From the NCBI GenBank assembly GCA_002786025.1, contig NHNW01000003.1, forward strand, positions 558,001 to 622,000: a stretch of DNA of 64,000 nucleotides. Direction: 5' to 3'. The position numbers and the translations under genes were made by a program. Origin of the DNA: Zasmidium citrigriseum (taxonomy: Eukaryota > Ascomycota > Dothideomycetes > Mycosphaerellales > Mycosphaerellaceae). Positions 24,524-36,675 of this stretch are shown piece after piece (positions within the stretch are counted from its first letter, which is position 1; each line of letters starts with the position of its first letter). The notes beneath the pieces were generated by a model. That model saw only the letters and a list, made by a program, of their open reading frames with translations, had not been told where the DNA came from and did no database searches.

Positions 24524-26053
24524 TGTGTCGGTGGTGTGGTCGAACGAGAGATCGGGGTGGTTGTTGGCGGTGTTTGGTCGTCTTCGCTGCTCTCAACAGA
24601 GTCACGAAGCCGATTTCTGAAGACGCTGTGGGCGGGATCGGAAGGTGCCGACGTGGGCGCCAAGAACGCTAGGCCGAATGCTGTGCAGACGTCACGTGAA
24701 GCTTCTTGTTGCTCCTCTCCTAAATCCCAATTCCATCGAAATCATCACTCCTAACGAATCGTTATTATGTTTGGTCTACCCTCGGTGTTCCGGTCAAAGT
24801 GGAAGATGCTTCTAGCGATCCCCAACTTTCTCGAAGATGGCTAAGAATTCAACAAGCGCTCTAATAGCTTAGAGTCGCATGCTCTCGTAGAGAGGGCTAA
24901 TCTTCAAGTTTGAGCGGAAGAAGGAGCGTCCATTCGATAGCCACTATACGATGTGCTCCGGCGATGCTGAGGCAGATGCCATCAGCTCATCCTTCTTGAC
25001 ATCGGCAGCGCACTGCTTCTCACTCGAGACCGCATGCTCTTTGAGTGTTAGGGAGCAGTCGCAGGACAACAACTCTAGCAGGCCTCAACGGCGGGCGTGG
25101 TATGGCTACCTAGATTCGAAGAACGATACCGAAGCGGTCGTCACGACATCGCTCCTCGCTCTCCGACCGTGATTAGAAAACTTCTGTCGGCCGCTTCGCG
25201 GATTGTTCGGTCCATTCTACCCCAAGAAGTCACTGCTCACAAATCGTCAAACGATAACGTGGCTTCAATCGAATGGAAAATATGGCACGGAATGTGCAAT
25301 TTCTCTTGTTGAGATTTCAACTGACTGCAATTCATCAAGTTTGATGAGAATATGAATGCCATTGTGTCTCAAGAAGAGAGCGTCTTCTCGCTGGTGTGAT
25401 ACCCGATCTCGGTCCTATATCCGGCCGGATGCCGTCGTTCCACTGGGTTGACGACTCGAAGACTCGACGACTCGGGGCAATTCACTGGCATCGTCCCTCG
25501 ACGTGACGACGTCCCGGAATCGCTCGGATTTTTACAGGTGATCGATTCAGTGAGTGTAGGTGTCAAATCCATGTGATTTCGCGAAGGGGTTGCACGGCGG
25601 ATGTAGACGGCATGTGCTTCTGGATAAATGGTGCTGGCCGGCGGAACCTCTCTTACGTTGAGCTTAGAAAGCATATGCTCTAAGAGTAAACACTGCCGTG
25701 TCACAAGTGTAGTAGAAAACTTGGAACCATTCACGAGATCTCCAGCATCCTTCTTATACTCTTCCTTCCGGCATTGCCACTACTGTGACCACGACATCAA
25801 CGAGCAGAGCGGCGACTGAACTGGCCTGATCTCAGAGAGAGACCAGAAGCCGCAATCGAAAGACCAGCGGTGGACCCTTGGCTAATCAGACGTCACGTCC
25901 ACCCCGCCACGCTGCGAGCTTTGGCTCTTTCCCTCGAGAACGGCTCAACAAATCTTCTACCTCCGCGTGCTCGCCCTTCTTCAATCACTTTACATCGCCT
26001 ACCTCCTTCTCGCGCCCACATCACCACTACCTCTCCGTCAACCACCGGCCATC
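24524..26053. other. Divergent upstream region of eL33 and G6PD
   Basis: There are 1530 bases without a recognisable gene. The segment 24740-25350 appears AT-richer than the surroundings. Frames of up to 121 codons have no family match. The last 150 bases before 26054 are CT-rich, as in promoters of highly expressed fungal genes. Confidence 0.5.
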
Positions 26054-27845
26054 ATGTCCTTCGTCACGGCCGACGAGCCACAGAACGCTGGGTGAGTACA
26101 CAATTGCGGTGAACTTTTTTGTTGTTATTGCGGGCGGCAGCGGTTGCGACGGCGGCGACGGCGGAACTTGAGCAGAGCAATATCGCGTGATGTCCGATGG
26201 TTTTCCACACTGACTTTGAACGACTGCGACCGACGCACATGTTTTCCTTGTGTTACGATCAGTATCTAGGGCCAATGCTGACAAGCGGCTACGTGCAGCA
26301 CCATCGAGCTCAAGGACAACACCGTCGTGGTCGTCCTTGGCGCCTCCGGCGATCTCGCGAAGAAGAAGACTTTCCCAGCGCTCTTTGGCCTCTTCAGAAA
26401 TGGATTTCTCCCAAAGGATGTCAAGATCGTCGGCTATGCCCGTACCAAGATGGACCACAACGAGTACCTGAAGCGAGTCAAGTCTCACATCAAGACCCCT
26501 ACGAAAGAGCTCGAACAGCAGCTGGAGGAGTTCTGCAAGTTCACAACCTACGTCAGCGGTCAATACGACAAGGATGAGAGCTTCCAGGAGCTGGAGAAGC
26601 ATCTGCAAGAGTTGGAGAAAGGCAAGAAGGAGAACAACCGCGTCTTCTACATGGCGCTGCCACCATCCGTCTTCATTCCTGTCTCCGAGCACCTCAAGAA
26701 GAACAACTACCCTAAGAGCGGCATCGCCCGTATCATCATCGAGAAGCCATTCGGCAAGGACCTTGCATCTTCGCGCGAGCTTGACCAGGCTCTTCGACCA
26801 AACTGGAAGGAGGAGGAGATCTTCCGTATCGACCATTATCTCGGAAAGGAGATGGTCAAGAACATCCTTATCCTCCGGTTCGGTAACGAGTTCTTCGGCG
26901 CAACCTGGAACCGCAACCACATCGACAACGTTCAGATCACTTTCAAGGAGCCATTCGGAACTGAGGGCCGTGGTGGCTACTTCGACGAATTTGGCATCAT
27001 CCGCGATGTGATGCAGAACCACTTGCTTCAGATCCTCACTCTCCTCGCCATGGAGCGCCCAATCTCCTTCAGCGCTGAGGACATCCGTAACGAGAAGGTT
27101 CGTGTCCTGCGCGGCATGCCAGCCATTGAGCCCAAGAACGTCATCATTGGTCAATACGAGAAGTCGCTCGACGGCTCGAAGCCCGGCTACAAGGAGGACG
27201 ACACTGTTCCAAAGGAGTCTCGCTGCCCAACTTTCGCATCCATGGTCGCCTACATCAAGAACGAGCGTTGGGACGGTGTTCCATTCATTCTGAAGGCAGG
27301 CAAGGCGCTCAACGAGCAGAAGACTGAAGTCCGGATCCAGTTCAAGGATGTCACTTCCGGCATCTTCAAAGATATCCCACGTAACGAGTTGGTTATCCGA
27401 GTGCAGCCGAACGAGAGCATCTACATCAAGATGAACTCGAAGCTTCCAGGTCTCAGCATGCAGACCGTCGTCACCGAGCTCGACCTGACCTACCGCCGAC
27501 GATTCTCTGACCTTAAGATTCCAGAGGCATACGAGAGCTTGATCCTCGACTCGCTCAAGGGCGACCACTCCAACTTTGTGCGTGACGACGAACTCGATGC
27601 GTCGTGGCGCATCTTCACCCCACTTCTCCACTACCTCGACGACAACAAGGAGATCATCCCCATGGGCTACCCATACGGTCAGTACAGGCGTGAAGAACAT
27701 TGAGCAACAGAGAAGCTAACTTTCTATTGCAGGCTCGCGCGGCCCAGCTGTGCTCGACGATTTCACTTCTTCGTACGGCTACAAGTTCGCCGATGCAGCA
27801 GGGTACCAATGGCCTCAGCACCAAATCGAGCCCAACAAGTTGTAG
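26054..27845 (+). CDS. ZWF1: Glucose-6-phosphate 1-dehydrogenase
   Basis: This cytosolic enzyme oxidises glucose-6-phosphate with NADP+ in the first step of the pentose phosphate pathway and is a main source of NADPH. The three exons are 26054-26091 (MSFVTADEPQNAG), 26299-27677 and 27733-27845. The introns are 207 bp (GTGAGT...GTGCAG) and 55 bp (GTCAGT...TTGCAG). The protein has 509 residues, typical for the family. The NADP-binding motif VVLGASGDLAKKKTFPAL lies near the N-terminus. The substrate and catalytic signature RIDHYLGKE follows, then the conserved NHLLQILTLLAMERP and the C-terminal GYQWP segment. The initial short exon with a comparatively long first intron is shared by other fungal G6PD genes. 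The symbol follows yeast usage; gsdA is the Aspergillus name. Confidence 0.97.
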
Positions 27846-28488
27846 ATTAGAACTGCGTGCTGATGTCTCTTCTTACTCATTAGGGATTGAAGCTCAATGA
27901 TCTGGTATAGAGGCAGCTGAAGCACGACACTTCGACAACAGCAGACATGATTGAAAAGAGATCTAGACGATGGGCAGGAAATGATGAGAAGGAGCATACT
28001 TCTCGGCGATGACTGCACGATGCTGTGATCCAGGACTTCAAGACTACTAGATGCGACGCCTAGAGGGGCTGGTAAATAGACGAGCTTTTTGCTGCGAATG
28101 AGAAAAGCTCTGCATGATGAATGAATGCTTGTCCCTTCTTGTCAACCTGTCAATATGTGGTGATATATTTCTGGAGCACATGCTGTCGCACCCTCCACGT
28201 GGTCACGGATCGTGCCGCTCACAGGTACCTGCACCTCGCGTCTCGAGTACATGTGTTCAACAAGACTCGACCTTCAACGACAACAGCAATACTTCTCAGC
28301 ACTCGATACAACAATCTTTCGCGAAATCCCCCGACTCACCCTCCCTCATCTCGCGACCCAATTTCCGAAGCCGAGCAGACGATCCATGTTGACGCCGGAC
28401 ATGCTGACACCTGGTTGAGTTGAGCGCTCCAGCCTTCGTCACACTCCTTTCTCGACCCATTGGAACCTCTCCCTCACCTCCCGCGACC
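27846..28488. other. Intergenic region before the symporter
   Basis: It holds the 3' end of the G6PD gene and the promoter of the transporter. No coding feature is recognised. The last 200 bases are C/T-rich. Confidence 0.5.
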
Positions 28489-30313
28489 ATGGCGACCACG
28501 AGCACGTCCTCTTGGACGGGCCAACCGCGAATCAAAGGCAACAGCGAGTTTATGCGCATGTTCCTCCTCACACTCAGCTTGATCGGCCTGCAGTTCTGCT
28601 GGGGCACTGAGCAGACGTACGCGACACCTTACCTCCTCAAACTGGGCCTCAGCAAGGGAAATATGTCGCTGGTGTGGGTTGCGGGACCGCTTTCAGGGTT
28701 GATCATGCAGCCGATTATTGGCATGATTTCGGATAAGAGTAATAGCAAGTATGGAAGACGGAGGCCGTTTATGGTTGGGGGAACGGTCGCTGTTGCTGTT
28801 TGTTTGATTATTTTGGGTTGGGCGGAGGATATCGTGGGGTGGTTTGTGAATGAGGGTGAGAAGAGACGGCAAGTTACGGTCATACTGGCAGTTGTGGATA
28901 TCTACATACTGGACTTTGTGATCAACGTCGGTAAGGATACAACGAGGTCGACTTTGGAGGGTAACGCTGATGACATTGCAGCGCAGGCAACCTGCAGAGC
29001 TCTGGTGGTTGATGCTCTGCCGGTATCACAACAGCAGCTTGGAGCTGCCTGGGGTAAGTTCAATCTAATCGAAACGTTTGGAGTGGGAGATCCTGAAGTT
29101 CTGAACAGTGGCTAGAATGATTGGCATTGGACACATGCTCGTCTTCGGCTTTGGAGCTCTCGATCTGAATGCCGTCCTTCCCAGCGCATTGTTCGGAGAC
29201 ACTCAGTTCAAGAAAGTGTGTTCAATCGCTGCGATGGTGATGGTTACGACACAATTCACAACCTGCTGGGCTGTTACCGAACGTGTACTCGTCTCTGATG
29301 GCAGCAAGTTCAACGGTACAGACCAAAGCCTGTGGTCGACTGTGAAGCAGATATACGAGAGGGCGATATATTTGCCTGAGCGCATACAAGCCATCTGCTC
29401 CATTCAGTTCTGGTCCTGGATCGGATGGTTTCCAATGATGGTCAGCTTGCAAGTCAGAGATATGATCCCATAGCTGACAACTCTGCAGTTCTACGGCAGC
29501 ACATGGGTTGGCGAGATATATCTCAGAAACCAGCCACCGAATCCTTCGGCCGACGCATTGACGGAGGTCGGGCGGATAGGGTCGACAGGACTCATCATCC
29601 ACTCCACGGTTGGCTTCACCACTGCGATCGTGCTGCCGTGGCTGGTGACGAGTCCTGGAGAGGAGGAACAACCAGGTTATACGCCTCGCCCTCCCGAAAG
29701 TCTAAAGTCCGTCGTTAACATTGCGAAAGGGACCCGGAAGCCCTCCTTGCTCAATGTCTGGACCGCTGGATGTGCCATGTTCGCAGCCTTCATGATCTGG
29801 GCGCCTGTCGTGCAGTCGGTAGGCTTCGCGATCTTCTTGATGGCCATCACTGGAGTACCGTCAGCAATCGCTGGTCTTGCTGTCGGGACTTTCATCGGCG
29901 TCGAGGTCAACAAGTTGAGCTCGTACTTGCCAGTCTCACAAACGCGAAATGGACCCAACCACCGCTTCTCAGAAGACATTGAGATGGATGGGAACGCCAC
30001 TCCGACCACGCTCCACGTCCGTCATTCATCGGCAGATTCTGTTGGAACGTCGTCGACCGGCGAATTGAGCGGGATCTACCTGGGAATCCTTAATATCTAC
30101 ACCACACTGCCACAATTCGTCGGCACAGGCATTAGCTGGGTGGTCTTCTCCATCCTGGAACCGGGCAAGAGTCCAGAACTCGCGGAAGATGCGCATCCAG
30201 ACGAGCATCACTCCACGGATGGACTCAGCGGGATCGGCGTTTGTTTGTTCATCGGCGCGATATCTTCTATAGTCGCAGCAAGGGCTACTAGACGGTTGAA
30301 AGAAGATAGATAA
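28489..30313 (+). CDS. Sucrose/alpha-glucoside-type proton symporter (GPH/MFS superfamily)
   Basis: This is an integral plasma-membrane transporter expected to import sucrose, maltose or related glucosides with protons. Exons are 28489-28930, 28982-29053, 29109-29440 and 29489-30313, with introns of 48-55 bp, giving 556 residues. The N-terminal transmembrane segments (LTLSLIGLQFCWGTEQTYATPY, WVAGPLSGLIMQPIIGMISD) are followed by SKYGRRRPFMVGG, the GPH-type cytoplasmic loop signature also found in plant SUC carriers and fission-yeast Sut1. About twelve hydrophobic segments can be counted. Exon 2 is very short (72 nt) but encodes the conserved CRALVVDALP. A hydrophilic loop (about 29930-30060) separates the last helices. 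Substrate preference cannot be read from sequence. Confidence 0.88.
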
Positions 30314-32121
30314 AATCACTAATTAGATGGCGATGAAGCGCCGGACTTCGCACCGGACCGCACCTGATTCTCATTCGATGTTTTGGACTACGAAGAAAGG
30401 CCGCTGCCTGTCTTCTTCACTTTTGCAGTTCTACCAATTTCCAGCAGGCGGCCCTGATTCTCGTGCTTGTCGTTCCGCGGCCCCGCCCAGCCCGTCCAGC
30501 GTTTTGGTAAGGCCTGTAGGTTTCTGTCTCGTACCGGTCTGGGCGCCTGACAGGCCCCGAAAGAGAGACAAGGTTCATGGGATTCCTAGCCAGCCAGGCG
30601 GATCTCCATGCGTTCCTGTGAGACGAGGAACGAGGCAAGCTTCTCACATGAAGAAGTAAGCTGAGCCCAGCAAGAGAAGGGAAGTTATGCCAGGTCCAGG
30701 CTCTCGGACCCGAATATTGAAATCTTCAAAGTTAGCGTTGATTGTCTATCATTTTGGAGAGGCAAGCTTCGACGAGGCGATGTGAAACCAGAATGGCGTG
30801 CAGCGTGCAGCCGTTGGAGCTAAGATAGCGTTGGAGGCGGGCTTGGTCGGCGTCACCTCGCCGTACTCGCGATATTCCACTGTTGAAATCAAGAATTTGG
30901 CTAAGGGATCCTGCTGACTTGCAGTCGCGATAGGGAGAGGTTGGAAGATGCAGAGAGGCGTCGTTGTTGAGAGAGTCCTGGTGGGGGCTAAACCCAAACC
31001 AGACCTCACCTCGTGACGTTCAAGTCGTTGGAAGAGTTTCCAGAAGCCGTGAAGTGTGTGAAGGAGTCGATCTGAGACGTGCTGTGCATTATAGATGTCC
31101 AAATGCAGGTCAATGAAGTACGCGTCCCCGTCCAATACGAAGCTTACTGGCTTGCGCTGTGTGGCTAAATGGATGCAATGGCAGGGGAAAGCTCTCAATG
31201 CTCTCAATCTTCGCCACAGTCTGCAGAGATTCGGGTGGGCATGTTCCCGGGGACTCCCCTTCCTGTGCTTCCACCTTCCCTCCGCCAGGAATAGGATGTG
31301 GCGAGAGAGGCCCTATTTTCAATACCACGCCCGTCTCTACCCGCGGAGGGCCAAAAGTCCTGGCCAGTGTCATCAAACTCTACAATTTGTTTCGAAAGTA
31401 TAGATTGATTCTGCAGGATCGATGGCGATTTTGCAGGTTGTTGGTCGAGATAGGCGCTCTTTGTGTGTGATGCTATAGGTATGCTATCTTGAAAGACGAT
31501 CGCTATGTCGCTTCGCGCCCTCGTGCGACGAGCTGCTCGGATTCTTTGCTCGTATGTCGTCACTGGCCGGGCTTCTGAAACTCGACTAGACGATGAGCGT
31601 TATCTCTCGCGGTCGGATAGACGCTCTCCGTGGATTGAAGGTGTATGAAGAAGGAACAAGACCCGGCGTGTTGCAGAATAGTGATTATGTCGTTGGAGCA
31701 GGAAACATGCAGTCGGCAAGGGTCGTAATAATCGGCTGGACGCTCTACAGTACTAAGACTTTTGCTCCCGAGGAGTCCTTGATGACTTCAACGCTAGTTC
31801 CGCGGTGCATGTGGCTCGTGAATGCGGTTCCTTTCCTTTGATGCAGCAGGCCTCTTGTCTTCTTTGCTGCATGTCATTCCCCTTGGTGTATAGAGGCTGC
31901 GGTACGCGCGAGTCGGTGTCGACGCCTACTTCCCACTGCCAATGAAACGGTGCAGGCACCTTACTTTCCTTCACTATAGCCCTCTAGCGAGCCGTGCCAT
32001 TCACATCCTCCCACCATTGGACCTCACCTACCCGGGCGGATACCTGGCAAAGCTATATCAGATGCTCGACTAAGCTTCGCCGTCCGCCAATTTTAATCCA
32101 GCGCCATCCCCGGCGGCAGGC
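30314..32121. other. 1.8-kb intergenic region
   Basis: No recognisable gene occurs on either strand. The longest frames (110-152 codons) overlap each other on opposite strands without conserved motifs. The right end is the promoter of the PH-LRR gene. Confidence 0.5.
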
Positions 32122-35100
32122 ATGTCTGCGCCGAATAATGAAGGCTCCTCCGGCAAGAGAAAGAGCCTGTTCGGGCTACCGGCGCTCAAGTTGCCCTCCA
32201 CCCACGATCTCCTCGCCGACAACTCGAGCCCGACCAAACAGAAGACCTTGACCAAGAAGCAAAAGCACGTACGGTCGCCCTCGCTGTATACGAACCTCAA
32301 CCATCCGGATGTGGCCCGCGAGGACCACTCAAAGACGAGACCGCTGTCAGATCAGCCCAGCACCAACAAGCCCCATGCACGGAGGCCTTCCCTCAGCATG
32401 AAAGTAGCCAAACGGCCGCCTTCAGTATTCGAGTCTTTGAAGAACAGTGTGCGAGCGAGTAGCGAGGAATTAATGGGTAACGGGTACAACGGAGAACCGC
32501 TCTCCACAACGTCTTCCAAGGCTCCATCGCTGAGCTTTGAAAACGCCGTGGATGGCGCGACTCCCTCGAGATCAGTCTTGCTCCATGGCGAGGTGCAGAC
32601 GAGCGCGGGCATGTTCAGAAAGAAAAAGGAATATCTTGTTCTCACAGAAGTCCACATCATTCGCTACAAATCGCAAGCCAAAGCCGCTGAGACCTTCAAG
32701 TCGATACCGCATCCTGTGGGCAGAAGTCCGACGATAAGGCATGGATCAATGCCCTCGATTGGTTCTCAAAGCGATCTTCAAACGTTGTCCGACTCTTCCG
32801 GCGATAAAGATGGACGAGTGCCTCTCCGACAGGTGGTATCGATTCTGAAGCTGGACGATGGAAAGCCGTACTTTGCGCTGGAGGTCTCGTATCTTGATGA
32901 GGAGTCTGGCCAGGCGTCATCGATGACATTGCAATTCTCCAATCCAGAGGACCGAGATGTCTGGTTGACACGCATCCGCAGCGTTGTGTATGATTATCGA
33001 TCACGGCAACAAACCCACATCTCGTCTTTCAACTTGGAGAACGCAGCACGAGTCGTCGAGCGGGACAACGACTACGATCCTTATAACTGTGCGATCTTTA
33101 AGGTTGTACAGCGGCAACCAGCTCTCAAGGCAGGGAGCAGGTCATCTTCCGACGATCTCACGAAGGTAGCTTCGACTGTGTGCTTTCTCGCCATTGGCGT
33201 ACACAAGGTACATCTGATACAGCTTGTCAAGCCGGTCGTCCGAAGCTCCAGTCCCTCGCTGTCCACCAACAACTCCCAATCATCGTACGGAATCCTTACT
33301 CTCATCGGGATCAAAGTCAGTAGCTTCGACGACGCGATTGAACTCACATTTCGACAGCCTCTTCAGAAACCCAGAACATTGCATCTCGCATCTGCTGCAT
33401 CGCATGAGATTGCTGCGCGACTGCATTACTCAGAGAACTTCCTCCGTCCGGAATGCGGCCATCGACTTTTTCGATTCGTTGCGCCTGTCGATGTTGAAGA
33501 TCTTATCCCACCACCTGCTGCATCTGATGTGGAGGAGCACAGCTGTCTGGACCGCACCTTGATTGCATATTGCGTGGCGTATGGAGTTAATCCGACTAAT
33601 GTGCGATATACGATCAACTACACTTGCGAGGATGCCCCTCGCTTTGAGCTTTTGGCACCTGCGGACCCGCGCAGACCGAACTATGGACCGCTCGAACTAC
33701 TGGCCATCATGCGCGCGCTACGGTACAACGAAAGCTTTGGCAGTCTATCCTTTGCTAACATTGCGTTGGACAGCCTGAACGGGCTGCACGACAATTACGG
33801 GCAGGAGCATGTTTGTTCCAAGACGAAGCGCGGTACACCAATTCGATTATCTAGTGCGGAACTCAGTCGGTCGTCTCTGCTGGTTCAAGAAGTACGGGCA
33901 TTGGCGGCGACGAGCAAGCGATTGCGGAGAATGGATTTCTCGGGATGCATGACTACCACGAAGCATACTGCGCCGGAGACCACCGACGACGAAGCTTCCC
34001 GCACGAAGGATATTGGATGTGGCATTGTGGAAGCTCTGTTCCCGCTGTGCAAGCACCAAACGACCAACGTCGACTGGATTTGTCTCAATGGCATCGACCT
34101 CAGCGAGACGGATCTTGACTATCTTGTTGGTGCTGCAGTAGACAAGTCCTGTCACTTCCGCGCAGTCGAGCTTAACAGATGCGGCTTGAACGATCGGAGT
34201 CTGGGTCTCATTCTGGACGCCTTGCGAGCCCAGGAGAATACCTTGGAATCTCTTGAAATTGCAGGCAATGCCGCGCGCTTGAATCCAGGGGCGTTTGACA
34301 GCCAGTTGGCGATGTTTGGCTTCATCAGAAAGCTAAATCTCTCAAATGTGTCAAGGACGTCAGGTTCAGAGCCCTTCATACAAGCTGAGACGCTGCTTAT
34401 CTGGAGATTGCAAGAGCTGAGACTGAGCGGAACCACATTGAACGAGGCCACTGTCGATGCCGTGTCGACTTACCTTGCTCATCCTCAATCAGACAGCCTG
34501 CACGAGCTGTACGTGGACAACACTTATCTGTCAGGCGGTGATGTGGCAACTTTGCTTCACAGTCTGGCATGGGAGAGGGAAGAGCCTCGGAACATGCATC
34601 TCGATATTAGCCAGTGCCTACTGGGCAAGGGCTTGGAGCAGGTGACTGAAGCGATTACAACTGGCTATACGCCTACGCATCTGAGCATGAGGGCCATTGA
34701 GTACCGCGAGGAGTCGCATTTCAGGAAAATCATCACTGCTTTGACCGCCAACAAGACCATTCGCTTCCTGGACATGTCACAGACAGCGTTACCAGGCGAT
34801 GCGGGCGACGACACTTGCCGGGCATTGAGCAAACTCCTGGCTGAGAACGACACTTTGATTGAGCTGGACCTCTCCGGAGACGACTCTAGACTAGCTACGT
34901 CGAAGTTCGGCGCTGGTATCAACGATGCTCTCACCGGGTTGAAGCACAATAAGACAATGCAGATCTTCCGCATCGAAAAGCAAAAGCTCGGCTTCCAAGG
35001 CGCAAGTACATTGGCAGAAGTGTTGAGAGAGAATGAAACTTTGCTGGAACTGCACTGCGACAACAACGAGATTCCTCTACATGGTTTGACGGATTTGGTC

Positions 35101-35946
35101 AATTCGCTTGTTGATAACACTAGCCTGGTCTTCCTGCCTCCCATGAATGACGGCCGAGCTGCTGCATTCAAGGCTGCTGAGGCTACGATGAAGGTCATGG
35201 CAGACCTGGACTCTCCGACTTCACCGACACAATCGAAATCCGGCTCGTTCAGCTCGGCCAACGCGGTGCGACGTGGGTTTGCAAATGTCAAGAAGACTGC
35301 ACAAAGAACAACATCTGCCCACACACCTGCTCCTCAAGGATTCTCGTCATCAGGCGGTCGCAGAGCGTCATCTTCCCACCATCGCACCGGCTCGCCACTC
35401 ACGCTCACCTTGCCACCGATTCGAGGCAAGCAACATAGCCCGAGCTCGTCGATTAGCAGCACTCCTCCGTCCGGCTTCACTGTACAGGACATTCAGACTA
35501 CTCACCTCCTCTTGACTGAGCAATGGGATCGCCAATGCAATCGTCTTGACCAATACCTGAATCGAAATTGGTGTCTCCTCAATGATGTGCCATGCGACAC
35601 GGAGATCGAAGACGATCATGGACAGCGACCAAGCTCCGTGGGCTCAATCGGCAAGATGCTGGAGCAGGTAAAGTATGACACCACACCGAAGGCTGAGCGA
35701 GAGCAATATTTCGACTCGCCCCAGGATACAGAGGTGCCGCAACTTCCTACACATCCGCTTCAACCGACGAGCACGATCGAGAGCGACAAGCATTCGATGA
35801 GCTTCAAGCACTTCATCCTCGAGAGCGGACCCCAGACTCCAGGCGATGACGCCGACCTTGATGGCAACATGAGGCAAATGCGGCTTGACAATAACACTTT
35901 TGAAGAACCTCGCACGCCAACGCAGCAAGCCTTCATGACCGCATAA
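32122..35946 (+). CDS. PH-domain and leucine-rich-repeat protein
   Basis: This is a large intronless gene encoding 1274 residues. The N-terminus (1-150) is basic and Ser/Pro-rich. A PH-like domain follows at about 150-295. It opens with LLHGEVQTSAGMFRKKKEYL, carries a disordered insertion, and closes with SMTLQFSNPEDRDVWLTRIR, the helix with the typical Trp. From about 590 to 1010 there are ribonuclease-inhibitor-type leucine-rich repeats, visible as VELNRCGLNDRSLGLILDAL, ELRLSGTTLNEATVDAV and ELHCDNNEIPLHGLTDLVNS. The C-terminal quarter is Ser/Pro-rich with a short conserved-looking segment, LLLTEQWDRQCNRLDQYLN. The combination suggests membrane phosphoinositide binding plus a protein-interaction scaffold. 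PH plus RI-type LRR resembles the layout of CARMIL-like actin regulators, but I see no capping-protein motif and do not assign that role. Confidence 0.8.
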   Translation: MSAPNNEGSSGKRKSLFGLPALKLPSTHDLLADNSSPTKQKTLTKKQKHVRSPSLYTNLNHPDVAREDHSKTRPLSDQPSTNKPHARRPSLSMKVAKRPPSVFESLKNSVRASSEELMGNGYNGEPLSTTSSKAPSLSFENAVDGATPSRSVLLHGEVQTSAGMFRKKKEYLVLTEVHIIRYKSQAKAAETFKSIPHPVGRSPTIRHGSMPSIGSQSDLQTLSDSSGDKDGRVPLRQVVSILKLDDGKPYFALEVSYLDEESGQASSMTLQFSNPEDRDVWLTRIRSVVYDYRSRQQTHISSFNLENAARVVERDNDYDPYNCAIFKVVQRQPALKAGSRSSSDDLTKVASTVCFLAIGVHKVHLIQLVKPVVRSSSPSLSTNNSQSSYGILTLIGIKVSSFDDAIELTFRQPLQKPRTLHLASAASHEIAARLHYSENFLRPECGHRLFRFVAPVDVEDLIPPPAASDVEEHSCLDRTLIAYCVAYGVNPTNVRYTINYTCEDAPRFELLAPADPRRPNYGPLELLAIMRALRYNESFGSLSFANIALDSLNGLHDNYGQEHVCSKTKRGTPIRLSSAELSRSSLLVQEVRALAATSKRLRRMDFSGCMTTTKHTAPETTDDEASRTKDIGCGIVEALFPLCKHQTTNVDWICLNGIDLSETDLDYLVGAAVDKSCHFRAVELNRCGLNDRSLGLILDALRAQENTLESLEIAGNAARLNPGAFDSQLAMFGFIRKLNLSNVSRTSGSEPFIQAETLLIWRLQELRLSGTTLNEATVDAVSTYLAHPQSDSLHELYVDNTYLSGGDVATLLHSLAWEREEPRNMHLDISQCLLGKGLEQVTEAITTGYTPTHLSMRAIEYREESHFRKIITALTANKTIRFLDMSQTALPGDAGDDTCRALSKLLAENDTLIELDLSGDDSRLATSKFGAGINDALTGLKHNKTMQIFRIEKQKLGFQGASTLAEVLRENETLLELHCDNNEIPLHGLTDLVNSLVDNTSLVFLPPMNDGRAAAFKAAEATMKVMADLDSPTSPTQSKSGSFSSANAVRRGFANVKKTAQRTTSAHTPAPQGFSSSGGRRASSSHHRTGSPLTLTLPPIRGKQHSPSSSISSTPPSGFTVQDIQTTHLLLTEQWDRQCNRLDQYLNRNWCLLNDVPCDTEIEDDHGQRPSSVGSIGKMLEQVKYDTTPKAEREQYFDSPQDTEVPQLPTHPLQPTSTIESDKHSMSFKHFILESGPQTPGDDADLDGNMRQMRLDNNTFEEPRTPTQQAFMTA

Positions 35947-36675
35947 ACCGGTCACAAACCTTTTTGATTTTTGGTACTGTACACTTTGCGCAGGCGTTTC
36001 TTGGGTACAAAGCATTTTCTTGGGGAGAAAAGCGACACAACACACATCTTGGGCATTTTTGGATCGGCGTACTGCACATACGCCTGTTGATGAAGTTTTT
36101 TCGTATTGCATTTGGGATGGCGTTTTTGATTGCACTGAAGTACAGAAAGACGAACAGCTAGCGTTCGCACGCGCTTGTGCAGCTGGAACGACATGAAGAT
36201 ACAGTGTTATGGGAGGGGAGGGATTTGTATATTTAACTCGCTCTGTGGTTTTTTGAGTACTATACAGCGATGGCGCATGGGCTCTTTTGCTTGATTGTGC
36301 TGTTGTTTGGAAATGAATGAGATGGGTTTTGGGTGTTGTCGCTGGCCATCTTTGGCTTTTCTGATCTCAACGATGTTCTTGGCCAACGTACTCGGGGAGG
36401 CACTATCTGGTGAGCCTTGGCATTCACATGTGAAAGACTAACTTCGATCCCACGCAGCACATCTGATGTCTTCGGAATAAGGTGGCTCGTTATGCGACGT
36501 TGAATCCTATCCGAGCCCTTCAGAAAGTGCTATCAACACAATAACGCCGCAGATTCTTGTTGATCTCCATCTAGGTCGGCAGCGTTTGCAGAACGCAAAC
36601 AGCCGGAAGACCCTCCTCAAACCCTTCGCCGCCGACGCTTGCAACAAACACAATACACTCACCGAGATTCGCGCC
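35947..36675. other. 3' region of the PH-LRR gene and promoter of MYND copy 1
   Basis: It is T-rich in its first 300 bases. The 15-mer CTTGGCATTCACATG at 36416-36430 lies 260 bp before the start of MYND copy 1 and recurs exactly at 39291-39305, before copy 3. No gene is recognised. Confidence 0.5.

Noticed and set aside
26027..27700. 557-codon open frame antisense to the G6PD gene
   Set aside because: It mirrors the G6PD exon codon by codon. Its Leu/Val/Glu/Asp-rich composition is what the reverse strand of strongly codon-biased genes gives. No family features.
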